Part shown: in pieces, positions 54,489 through 61,434 of the stretch
Layout: each line of letters opens with the position of its first letter
How positions within the stretch are numbered: the first letter of the stretch is position 1
From: Actinosynnema sp. ALI-1.44
Lineage (GTDB): Bacteria > Actinomycetota > Actinomycetes > Mycobacteriales > Pseudonocardiaceae
Assembly: GCF_001984155.1 (NCBI RefSeq)
Contig: NZ_MTQO01000053.1
Span: 868,001 to 932,000, forward strand
Length of the DNA stretch: 64,000 bases
Reading direction: 5' to 3'
The notes under the pieces: generated by a model
The model's database searches: none
The model's input: the letters and a program-made list of their open reading frames with translations, nothing else
What the model was told of the DNA's origin: nothing
Translations under genes and position numbers: made by a program

Positions 54489-56258
54489 ATGACGCTGCGC
54501 GTCGCCGTGGACTTCGGGACGTCCAGCACGTGTGTCGCCGTGTCCGTGAACGGCCGTGAACCGCAGGTCGTCGCGGTGGACGGGCGGCCGGTGCTGTCCT
54601 CGGCCGTGTACGCCTCGCCTGACGGCAGGCTGTTCGTCGGGCTGGAGGCGGAACGCCAGGCCGCGGTCGACCCGTCCCGGTACGAACCCAATCCCAAGCG
54701 CCGCGTCGACGAACCGGAACTTCTGCTCGGCAACAGGGTGGTCCCGGTCGTCGAAGCCATCCGGGCCGTGCTCACCCGTGCCGTGGACGAGGCACGCCGG
54801 TTCGCGGGCGGCGCACCCGTCGCCCAGTTGGTGCTGACGCACCCGGCGGACTGGGGCGGGATCCGCACCCGGGTGCTCCGGCAGGCCGCCAACGGCCTGT
54901 CCGAGCGGATTTCCCTTGTCCCGGAACCGGTCGCGGCCGCGGTGTTCCACGCGGACACCTTCGACGGGCGCGCCGAGGTGATCGCCGTGCTGGACATCGG
55001 CGGCGGCACGGTCGACGTCAGCGTGGTCGGCCGGACGCGTGGACCCGGGCACGAGTTCCGGGTGCTGGCCACGAAAGGCGACCCGTCGTTCGGCGGCGCG
55101 GACGTCGATCAGGCGCTGCTGCAACACGTCGGGCGGATGATCGCCGGGACGGATCCGGACGGGTGGCGGTCGCTGATCGAAGGGCGTGAGCTGGCCGACC
55201 GCAGGCGCAGGCGGGTCGTCTCGCAGGATGTCCAGGGTGCGAAGGAAACCCTGTCCCGGCACACCTACACCGATGTGCCGATGCCGGTTCCGTTCGCCGA
55301 CGCGCACGTGACCAGGCAGGACCTGGAGCAGCTCGTCGCGGCGCCGCTCGGCCGCGCGGTCGAGCTGGTCGCCGCCGCGGTCCGTGAGGCCGGTGTCCGC
55401 GCCGACCAGGTCTTCCTCGTCGGTGGGTCGAGCCGGATCCCGATGGTGGCGCGGCTGGTGCACGAGCGGATCGGGATCGTGCCGACCACGCTCGACCAGC
55501 CGGAGACGGTGGTCGCCCGCGGCGCGCTGAAGGCCGTTCCCGGCGAGATCCGCCGCGGTCCGGTCCAGAACAGTCCCGTTCAGAGCGGCCAGGACCGGAC
55601 TGTGCCGGTCCGGACGAGCGCCCTGCCGTCCTTGCCCCGGTCCCAACCGGCGCCACCCCCGCTGCCCCCGGTGCGGCAGTTCGTTCCGCCGCCCATGCCC
55701 GCCCCGGTCAAGAGCCGGGCGAAACCGTGGATCATCGGCGGTGTCGCGGCGGTCGTGGTCGCCGCCGTGGTGGTCGTGCTCGTGCTGAGCACCGGCGGCG
55801 GTTCGCCGACGGCCGAGCAGCCGCCCGGCCGGACGATCGCCCAGTTCGACTACACCTTCACGATGCCGCAGGACTGGAAGCAGGTCGCGTCGGACACCAC
55901 CTACCGCGAGGTCAGGGTGAAGCCGTCGGACGCGGAACAGGGACTGGACACGATCATCGTCCAGGAGCTGGCGCTGGCCTTCGACCCCTCGGTCGACAGG
56001 GAACGGGCCGTCGGCGGGCTGCGGGAGAAGTACCGGCAGTCGACGAACCTGCGGCTGTCGGACCTGAACGAGAACGGCCGGTTCGCCGACCGGGACGTCG
56101 TCTCCTACCGGCAGCAGGTGGACAACGCGACTGTGGAGTGGTTCGTGCTGTTCGACAAACGCGCGCAGGTCAGCGTCGGCTGCGAGTACACGCAGAGCGG
56201 CCGTGACCGGGTGATGGCCGCCTGTGATCGTGTTGTACGCACGATGACCGTCAACTGA
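54489..56258 (+). CDS. Hsp70-like ATPase fused to type VII secretion-associated C-terminal domain
   Basis: The 589-aa protein has an actin/Hsp70 ATPase domain: phosphate-1 AVDFGTSSTCVAVS, LVPEPVAAAVFHAD, phosphate-2 LDIGGGTVDVSVVG and the adenosine motif LVGGSSRIPMV. A Pro-rich linker and one TM (about 414-434) follow. The C-terminal external domain (FDYTFTMPQDWKQV ... EWFVLFDKRAQVSVGC) matches the pattern of Rv3446c-type T7SS-associated proteins, encoded at the same place in mycobacterial ESX-4. The Hsp70 substrate domain is absent. It may couple ATP state inside to channel events outside. A GTG 12 bases upstream is an alternative start. Confidence 0.85.
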   Translation: MTLRVAVDFGTSSTCVAVSVNGREPQVVAVDGRPVLSSAVYASPDGRLFVGLEAERQAAVDPSRYEPNPKRRVDEPELLLGNRVVPVVEAIRAVLTRAVDEARRFAGGAPVAQLVLTHPADWGGIRTRVLRQAANGLSERISLVPEPVAAAVFHADTFDGRAEVIAVLDIGGGTVDVSVVGRTRGPGHEFRVLATKGDPSFGGADVDQALLQHVGRMIAGTDPDGWRSLIEGRELADRRRRRVVSQDVQGAKETLSRHTYTDVPMPVPFADAHVTRQDLEQLVAAPLGRAVELVAAAVREAGVRADQVFLVGGSSRIPMVARLVHERIGIVPTTLDQPETVVARGALKAVPGEIRRGPVQNSPVQSGQDRTVPVRTSALPSLPRSQPAPPPLPPVRQFVPPPMPAPVKSRAKPWIIGGVAAVVVAAVVVVLVLSTGGGSPTAEQPPGRTIAQFDYTFTMPQDWKQVASDTTYREVRVKPSDAEQGLDTIIVQELALAFDPSVDRERAVGGLREKYRQSTNLRLSDLNENGRFADRDVVSYRQQVDNATVEWFVLFDKRAQVSVGCEYTQSGRDRVMAACDRVVRTMTVN

Positions 56259-56538
56259 CTCCGTTCCCCTATCGGGTGACGGAGACGGCGACATTTCACA
56301 AGAGCAAATCGTCCAGGCCCGCGCCAGGCCCAATCGGCATACAAGCAGGTCAGGATGGGTTTTCTGGCATTCGCATTCGCACTGATAAACCCCGGTTCCC
56401 GGTAGTGGCGTTTACTAGAGCAACGACCTCGAAACTTCTGCGGACAGCATGGAACCGGAGCTGGCAGGGTCTGCGTCGGAAGGGTTGTACGAACAAAGAA
56501 CGTACAAACCAGGACTTCGATGAAGGGGGCATCTCCCA
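56259..56538 (+). other. intergenic leader of the WXG100 genes
   Basis: This 280-base region is less GC-rich than its surroundings and has no credible ORF. It should contain the promoter of the two esx genes; TTTACTAGAG at 56411-56420 is a candidate -10 area without a clear -35. An inverted repeat lies near its end, and AAGGGGGCATC precedes the first start codon. Confidence 0.5.
56485..56507 (+). promoter_or_regulatory. inverted repeat TTGTACG-N9-CGTACAA before the esx genes
   Basis: The perfect 7-bp inverted repeat lies 31 bases before the first WXG100 ATG, downstream of any likely promoter. It could act as an RNA hairpin in the 5' UTR or as an operator. The spacer is A-rich (AACAAAGAA). 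Confidence 0.4.
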
Positions 56539-56856
56539 ATGCCGAACAGCTCCTTTGAGATTACGCCGGACATGCTGGCCAAGGCCCAGCAGGACACCTC
56601 GAACGTCCGCGAGCAGTCGGCCGGCCACATCCAGCAGCTGCGCAACAACCTCGCCCAGCTCGAGGGTGCCTGGGTCGGCGACGCGGCCACCGCGTTCCAC
56701 TCGCTCGTCGGCCGGTTCAACCAGGCCGCCGACAAGGTGCTGGCCGACCTGCAGACGATCAGCGAGAGCCTCGGTACGGCGGCGAAGGCCTACGGCCACC
56801 GCGAGGAAGAGAGCAAGTCGACCTTCACCAAGGCCGAGGGCAACTTCTCCTTCTGA
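56539..56856 (+). CDS. WXG100-family ESX substrate (first of pair)
   Basis: The 105-aa protein forms a helix-turn-helix hairpin with the signature Trp45-Val46-Gly47 in LEGAWVGDAATAF and a secretion motif Tyr85-x-x-x-Glu89 (AYGHREEE) near the end. It corresponds by position to esxU/esxT of mycobacterial ESX-4 and should be exported as a dimer with the next product. It starts after AAGGGGGCATCTCCCA. Confidence 0.93.
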   Translation: MPNSSFEITPDMLAKAQQDTSNVREQSAGHIQQLRNNLAQLEGAWVGDAATAFHSLVGRFNQAADKVLADLQTISESLGTAAKAYGHREEESKSTFTKAEGNFSF

Positions 56857-56936
56857 TCCGGATCTCGGACGAGCCTTTCTTTCGACACCGAACTTTCGTT
56901 TACTGAGCCAGACTTTCGCTTTGGGAGGAACTTCAA

Positions 56937-57230
56937 ATGTCAGACGGTCGCATTAAGGTCGAATTCGCCGCGGTCGAGGCCGCGGGTGCCCAGATCGACG
57001 GCACTGCCAAGAAGATGGACGGGGAGCTCGACACTCTCCGTAGCCAGCTCGCCCCGCTGCGTGACGCCTACAGCGGTGCCGCCAAGGAAGCGTGGGACGC
57101 GGTGCAGACCAGCTGGGACAACGCGCAGAACGAGCTGAACCAGGTGTTGGCCCAGATCGGTGCGGCGACCAAGCAGGCCGCGCAGGACTACCAGGAGACC
57201 GAGTCCGGCGTGACCAAGCTCTGGGGCTGA
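56937..57230 (+). CDS. WXG100-family ESX substrate with YSG turn (second of pair)
   Basis: The 97-aa protein has the WXG100 helical hairpin but Tyr45-Ser46-Gly47 (LRDAYSGAAKEAW) in place of W-x-G. It keeps a tail motif Tyr85-x-x-x-Glu89 (DYQETESG). The WXG partner pair usually has one member with a deviating turn, so this fits an EsxA/EsxB-like heterodimer. It follows GGGAGGAACTTCAA. A perfect terminator closes the pair. Confidence 0.92.
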   Translation: MSDGRIKVEFAAVEAAGAQIDGTAKKMDGELDTLRSQLAPLRDAYSGAAKEAWDAVQTSWDNAQNELNQVLAQIGAATKQAAQDYQETESGVTKLWG

Positions 57231-57255
57231 GCGAAAAACCGCCAGAACAGCGCAG

Positions 57256-57281
57256 GGACCCCGGGAATCCGGGGTCCTTTT
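57256..57281 (+). terminator. intrinsic terminator after the WXG100 pair
   Basis: GGACCCCGG and CCGGGGTCC form a perfect 9-bp stem with loop GAAT, followed by TTTT. It lies 25 bases after the stop of the second esx gene and is the most classical terminator in the window. Confidence 0.92.
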
Positions 57282-57291
57282 CGCGCGTCCG

Positions 57292-58164
57292 TCATTTCTG
57301 GATGCTGCCCATCCGGTTCCAGAACTGGGTCTTCGCCTCATTGCCCGCAGGCAGGGCGGTGACCTGGTCCGGCCGTGGCGCCGCCGGGAAATCGGCCGGG
57401 GTGGCCGGTCCCTTGGCGTCGTAGCCGATCTCGAGCTGGACCTTGCTCTTCTCGCCGTGCACCTCGCCCTTGACCTCGGCCTTGAGCAGAGTGCGGTCGC
57501 TGTTGAGCACGATGTTCACCGCGACCAGCCGGTTCATCATCGCCGGTTCGATCAACGCGACGACGTCGGCCGGGAAGTTGATCACCTGATTGTCGACGAC
57601 TGTCTTCAGCGTGATCTCGGTGCGCAGCTCGGTTCTGCCGTCGGGCAGCCGCATGCCGGTCGTGTTCCGGCCGGGCGGCGAGGCCTTGTCGGTCGCGCCG
57701 AGAGCGGCGACGATTTTGCAGAGCGTCTGCAGGCCCACGATCGCGCAGTCGAGGTCCGTCCCGGACGCCGACATCGACACCCACTCGGTCGGCGCGATCG
57801 AGGTGTACGCCTTGCCGAGGCGGACGTACTCGAGCGGGTCACCCGACGGGTGGTAGATGTCGTAGTCGTACCCGGGCGGCGTCTTCGACCGGCTCTTCGT
57901 GAGCAGCGCTGGTGGCGTGCCCCGCATGGCGACGTCGACGTCCGAGCCGCTCTTGCGCTCGTTGACCGCAGCGTAGAAGAAGATCGTCCCGCGGAAGTCC
58001 CTGGTCTCGTCGACGTACTTCTCGATCGCTCTGACGCTCGTCGAGTAGACGTCCGCGGCCGCCTGCCTGGCGGCCTCCGGATTTGGCGTCGGCACACCTG
58101 TGACGGACTGCCCGCACCCCGCCGTCAGCAGCAGGGTCACGAGTGCCAGTGCGGTTGCGCGCAT
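57292..58164 (-). CDS. lipoprotein of unknown function
   Basis: The 290-aa protein has a lipoprotein signal: MRATALALVTLLLTAGCGQS with lipobox LTAGC (Cys17). The chosen ATG has AGGGGGA five bases before it; a GTG one codon upstream is less likely. The mature part has a regular pattern of strands (GTIFFYAAVNERKSG, VRLGKAYTSIAP, EVKGEVHGEKSKVQLEIGYDAKG), reminiscent of LolA/LppX-like half-barrels, but I cannot assign it. It is convergent with the esx genes and divergent from rplM. Confidence 0.8.
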   Translation of the reverse strand: MRATALALVTLLLTAGCGQSVTGVPTPNPEAARQAAADVYSTSVRAIEKYVDETRDFRGTIFFYAAVNERKSGSDVDVAMRGTPPALLTKSRSKTPPGYDYDIYHPSGDPLEYVRLGKAYTSIAPTEWVSMSASGTDLDCAIVGLQTLCKIVAALGATDKASPPGRNTTGMRLPDGRTELRTEITLKTVVDNQVINFPADVVALIEPAMMNRLVAVNIVLNSDRTLLKAEVKGEVHGEKSKVQLEIGYDAKGPATPADFPAAPRPDQVTALPAGNEAKTQFWNRMGSIQK

Positions 58165-58249
58165 CACGTCCCCCTGGAGTGAAGTCCCAGATCGGGAGGC
58201 TATCGCAGGCCCGGTGACGGCGTTGCGCGGCGGTGAAGAGGGGGGCGTT

Positions 58250-58279
58250 TTGACCCTCGGGGAAGCAACCAGGTATCTT
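58250..58279 (+). promoter_or_regulatory. sigma-70 type promoter upstream of rplM
   Basis: TTGACC at 58250-58255 and TATCTT at 58274-58279 are 18 bases apart. The spacer ends with ACCAGG and has a GGGGAA core, as in the rpsL promoter at 11542-11570. It gives a leader of about 110 bases before rplM. Confidence 0.55.
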
Positions 58280-58394
58280 CTATCGTTGTTGTGCGGCGCG
58301 GCGTGTGACTAGCGCGCCCTAGGTGGGTCCGACCTGCCGTGGGTCCGGCCCCGCACAGGTACCCAGACGCAAGTTTTGACGATGAGGTAGACCC

Positions 58395-58838
58395 GTGCCC
58401 ACGTACAGCCCGAAGCCCGGCGAGGTGGCCCGCGCCTGGCACGTGATCGATGCCGAGGACGTGGTGCTCGGCCGCCTTGCCACGCAGGTCGCAACCCTTC
58501 TGCGGGGCAAGCACAAGCCGACCTACGCCCCGCATGTGGACACTGGTGACTTCGTCGTCATCGTGAACGCCGAGAAGGTTGTCCTCACCGGCAGCAAGCG
58601 GGATCAGGCTTTCGCCTACCGGCACAGCGGTTACCCCGGCGGACTCACCAAGAAGTCCTTCGGCGAACTGCTGGACACCCGCCCCGACCGGCTCCTGGAG
58701 AAGGTCGTCAAGGGCATGCTGCCGAAGAACAAGCTCGGCCGTGCCCAGGGCAAGAAGCTCAAGGTCTACGCCGGCCCTGAGCACCCGCACACGGCGCAGC
58801 AGCCGACGCCCTTCGAGATCACCAAGGTTGCCCAGTGA
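58395..58838 (+). CDS. rplM: 50S ribosomal protein uL13
   Basis: The 147-aa protein begins with GTG ([20 protein letters not shown]) and has [19 protein letters not shown] and [10 protein letters not shown]. It is an early 50S assembly protein. Its stop overlaps rpsI (GTGA). The rplM-rpsI pair next to an ESX-4-like locus is conserved with mycobacteria. Confidence 0.98.
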   Translation: MPTYSPKPGEVARAWHVIDAEDVVLGRLATQVATLLRGKHKPTYAPHVDTGDFVVIVNAEKVVLTGSKRDQAFAYRHSGYPGGLTKKSFGELLDTRPDRLLEKVVKGMLPKNKLGRAQGKKLKVYAGPEHPHTAQQPTPFEITKVAQ

Positions 58839-59410
58839 GTGAAGAGAACCTGACCACCGAGACCCCCGAGGTCGACGCCGTCGCCGAGGCTCCCGAGGCC
58901 ACTGACGCCGTCGAGACCGTCGAGGAGACCCCTGAGGTCACCGCCGAGGCCCCTGTGGAGGACACTGCCGAGGCAGGCGAGGACGCTCCGGCTTCGGCCC
59001 CGGTCGTGCGCGTTCCGGCCCCTGGCGAGGTCGCTCAGACCGTCGGTCGCCGCAAGGAGGCCGTGGTCCGCGTCCGCCTGACCCCCGGCTCCGGCCAGTT
59101 CCGGCTGAACGGCAAGTCCCTCGAGGAGTACTTCCCGAACAAGGTGCACCAGCAGCTCATCCGTGAGCCACTGGTGATCCTGGACAAGCCCGAGCTGTTC
59201 GACGTGCGCGCCAACCTCAAGGGCGGCGGCATCACCGGCCAGGCCGGTGCGCTGCGTCTCGCGATCGCCCGCGCGCTGATCGAGATCGACGCCGAGGACC
59301 GCCCGGCGCTGAAGAAGGCCGGCTTCCTGACCCGTGACCCGCGGGTGAAGGAGCGCAAGAAGTACGGTCTGAAGAAGGCCCGCAAGGCGCCTCAGTACAG
59401 CAAGCGCTGA
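58835..59410 (+). CDS. rpsI: 30S ribosomal protein uS9 with acidic N-terminal extension
   Basis: The 191-aa protein has about 60 acidic, Ala/Glu/Thr/Val-rich residues ([15 protein letters not shown]...) before the conserved [15 protein letters not shown]. It ends with [14 protein letters not shown], whose basic C-terminus touches the P-site tRNA. The extension is a common actinobacterial feature. A hairpin terminator follows. Confidence 0.97.
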   Translation: MSEENLTTETPEVDAVAEAPEATDAVETVEETPEVTAEAPVEDTAEAGEDAPASAPVVRVPAPGEVAQTVGRRKEAVVRVRLTPGSGQFRLNGKSLEEYFPNKVHQQLIREPLVILDKPELFDVRANLKGGGITGQAGALRLAIARALIEIDAEDRPALKKAGFLTRDPRVKERKKYGLKKARKAPQYSKR

Positions 59411-59426
59411 CACATCTCAGCCCGCG

Positions 59427-59461
59427 AACGGGAGCAGCAGGTTTTTTCTGCTGCTCCCGTT
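59427..59461 (+). terminator. terminator after rpsI
   Basis: A perfect 14-bp stem (AACGGGAGCAGCAG with its complement) has a T-rich loop GTTTTTT and lies 16 bases after the rpsI stop. It separates rplM-rpsI from glmM, whose ribosome-binding site follows within 12 bases. Confidence 0.85.
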
Positions 59462-59483
59462 CTGCTACTCCAGGGAGGTTTCA

Positions 59484-60818
59484 TTGAGCCGGTTGTTCGG
59501 CACCGACGGCGTGCGCGGGCTTGCGAACGTCGACCTGACACCGGAACTGGCGATGGCGGTGTCCGCTTCGGCGGCCCGTGTGCTGGCTGAACACGACCGC
59601 TCGCACCGCCCGGTCGCGGTGGTCGGGCGTGACCCCCGTGCCAGTGGCGAGATGCTGCAGGCCGCGGTGGCCGCGGGCCTGGCGTCCGCGGGCGCGGACG
59701 TGATGCAGGTGGACGTGGTGCCGACGCCCGGCGTGGCGTACCTCGTCGACAACCTCAGCGCCGACCTCGGCGTGATGATCTCCGCGTCGCACAACCCGAT
59801 GCCGGACAACGGCATCAAGCTGTTCGCGGCGCACGGCCACAAACTGCCCGACGACGTCGAGGACGAGATCGAAGCCGGGATCGACGCGGCCCCGCAGCGC
59901 CCGACCGGCGCGGGCGTCGGCCGGATCTACACGATCCCGGACGCACTCGACCGCTACATCGCACACCTCCTCGAGGCGGCGCCGCAGCGGCTGGACGGCC
60001 TGAAAGTCGTGGTGGACTGCGCCAACGGCGCCGCATGGGCGGCTGCTCCGCGCGCCTACCGCGAGGCGGGCGCCGAGGTGATCGCGATCCACGCGCTGCC
60101 GGACGGCGAGAACATCAACGACCAGTGTGGTTCGACACACATCGAGTCGCTCCGCGAAGCCGTCCTGGCCGAGGGCGCGGACATGGGCATCGCGCACGAC
60201 GGCGACGCCGACCGTTGCCTCGCCGTCGACGCACAGGGCAACTTGGTGGACGGCGACCAGATCATGGCCGTCCTCGCGCTTGCCATGAAGGACCGCGGCG
60301 AGCTCGTGGAGAACACGCTGGTCGCCACAGTCATGAGCAACCTCGGGCTGCACCTCGCGATGCGCGACGCCGGTGTGACGATCCGCACCACGGCCGTCGG
60401 CGACCGCTACGTTCTCGAGGAGCTGCGCAACGGCGGCTACTCGCTGGGTGGCGAGCAGTCCGGCCACGTCCTGCTGCCGAGCCACGCGACCACGGGCGAC
60501 GGCCTGCTCACCGCGATGGGCGTGATGGCCAGGGTGGCAGCGACCGGACGGCCGCTGGCCGAGCTCGCCGGTGTGATGCAGCGCCTGCCGCAGGTGCTGG
60601 TGAACGTGAAGGTCACGGACAAGGCCGCGGTCGCCAAGGCGTCGTCGGTCAACGACGCCGTGGCCGCGGTCGAGGCCGAACTCGGTGAGACCGGCCGTGT
60701 CCTGCTGCGCCCGTCGGGCACCGAACAACTCGTCCGGGTGATGGTCGAGGCCACGAGCGAGGCCGCGGCCGAGGCGGCGGCGAACCGGTTGGCCGGAGTG
60801 GTCTCCGCAGTCTCCTGA
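59484..60818 (+). CDS. glmM: phosphoglucosamine mutase
   Basis: The 444-aa enzyme starts with TTG at [12 protein letters not shown], seven bases after AGGGAGG. Motifs are the phosphoserine loop [13 protein letters not shown] with Ser102, the metal loop [11 protein letters not shown], the sugar-binding GGEQSGH and the phosphate-binding [14 protein letters not shown]. It converts glucosamine-6-phosphate to glucosamine-1-phosphate for UDP-GlcNAc and peptidoglycan. The position after rpsI matches mycobacterial mrsA. The rare TTG start may lower its expression. Confidence 0.97.
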   Translation: MSRLFGTDGVRGLANVDLTPELAMAVSASAARVLAEHDRSHRPVAVVGRDPRASGEMLQAAVAAGLASAGADVMQVDVVPTPGVAYLVDNLSADLGVMISASHNPMPDNGIKLFAAHGHKLPDDVEDEIEAGIDAAPQRPTGAGVGRIYTIPDALDRYIAHLLEAAPQRLDGLKVVVDCANGAAWAAAPRAYREAGAEVIAIHALPDGENINDQCGSTHIESLREAVLAEGADMGIAHDGDADRCLAVDAQGNLVDGDQIMAVLALAMKDRGELVENTLVATVMSNLGLHLAMRDAGVTIRTTAVGDRYVLEELRNGGYSLGGEQSGHVLLPSHATTGDGLLTAMGVMARVAATGRPLAELAGVMQRLPQVLVNVKVTDKAAVAKASSVNDAVAAVEAELGETGRVLLRPSGTEQLVRVMVEATSEAAAEAAANRLAGVVSAVS

Positions 60819-60865
60819 ACGACCGTTCCGCAGGGCCGGCAGCAGCCGCCACCTCCGGGCTGGTT

Positions 60866-60920
60866 TGCAACCAATGTGGCCTTCGTTGCGGAAAACGCAA
60901 CGAAGGCCACATTGGTTGCA
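60866..60920. repeat. perfect 25-bp inverted repeat with GAAAA loop
   Basis: Two arms of 25 bases pair without mismatch around a five-base loop, 48 bases after glmM. The outer ends are TGCAACC/GGTTGCA and the inner ends TTGCG/CGCAA. It can terminate glmM transcription. Its length and perfection are unusual for a single terminator and suggest a dispersed palindromic repeat. Confidence 0.85.
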
Positions 60921-61110
60921 CAGGAATCTTTCTTCCACGGCTTCTCGTTCCTCCGCGAGGCGGCCCGCCACCGGGCTGGCGACAATCCGGCCGTTCACCC
61001 GCCGCGCCCATGGTGAGCTGGGTACATTCCTTACCGGACGAGTAAACCGATGGCACCGATCGCGCGTCGCGTGCGTCGAAGTCGAGCAAGCCAGATGAAG
61101 GGGGGACCCC

Positions 61111-61434
61111 ATGGCAGGGAAGACCGAGATCAAGCCCGATGAGGTACGGGCCGTTGCCGCGGACATCGAGGCGATGGGGGCGGCTTTCGACGAAGTGGTG
61201 AAGTTCGTCAACGCGAACGTGCTCAAGGCTGAACACTTCGGGCACGTCGCCGGCGTCTCGGAGAAGGCAGGCGGGGGTTACACGACCGCGGTGGGAGCGT
61301 TCGCGGGTGGACTCACCAAGGCTGCCGGGTTCATCAAGGGAGTCGGGGCGACCCTGAAGGCGTCGGCCGACCAGCACGGTGGAACCGAGTCGGCCAACAA
61401 GCAGAACCTCGCGAACACCGACGGGGGTGCGTGA
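61111..61434 (+). CDS. EspC/WXG100-like T7SS substrate
   Basis: The 107-aa helical protein has an N-terminal helix (KPDEVRAVAADIEAMGAAFDEVV), a Gly-rich middle and a C-terminal helix (TLKASADQHGGTESANKQN). This is the layout of DUF2580/EspC-like proteins. No W-x-G was found. It follows AAGGGGGGACCCC and is coupled to the next gene by GTGA. Together they look like a substrate pair of a T7SS, probably the ESX-4-like system nearby. Confidence 0.75.
   Translation: MAGKTEIKPDEVRAVAADIEAMGAAFDEVVKFVNANVLKAEHFGHVAGVSEKAGGGYTTAVGAFAGGLTKAAGFIKGVGATLKASADQHGGTESANKQNLANTDGGA

Noticed and set aside
54477-54491. GTG at 54477 as start of the Hsp70-like protein
   Set aside because: The ATG 12 bases later begins at the conserved MTLRVAVDFGT and has a G-rich site at a workable distance; the GTG remains possible.
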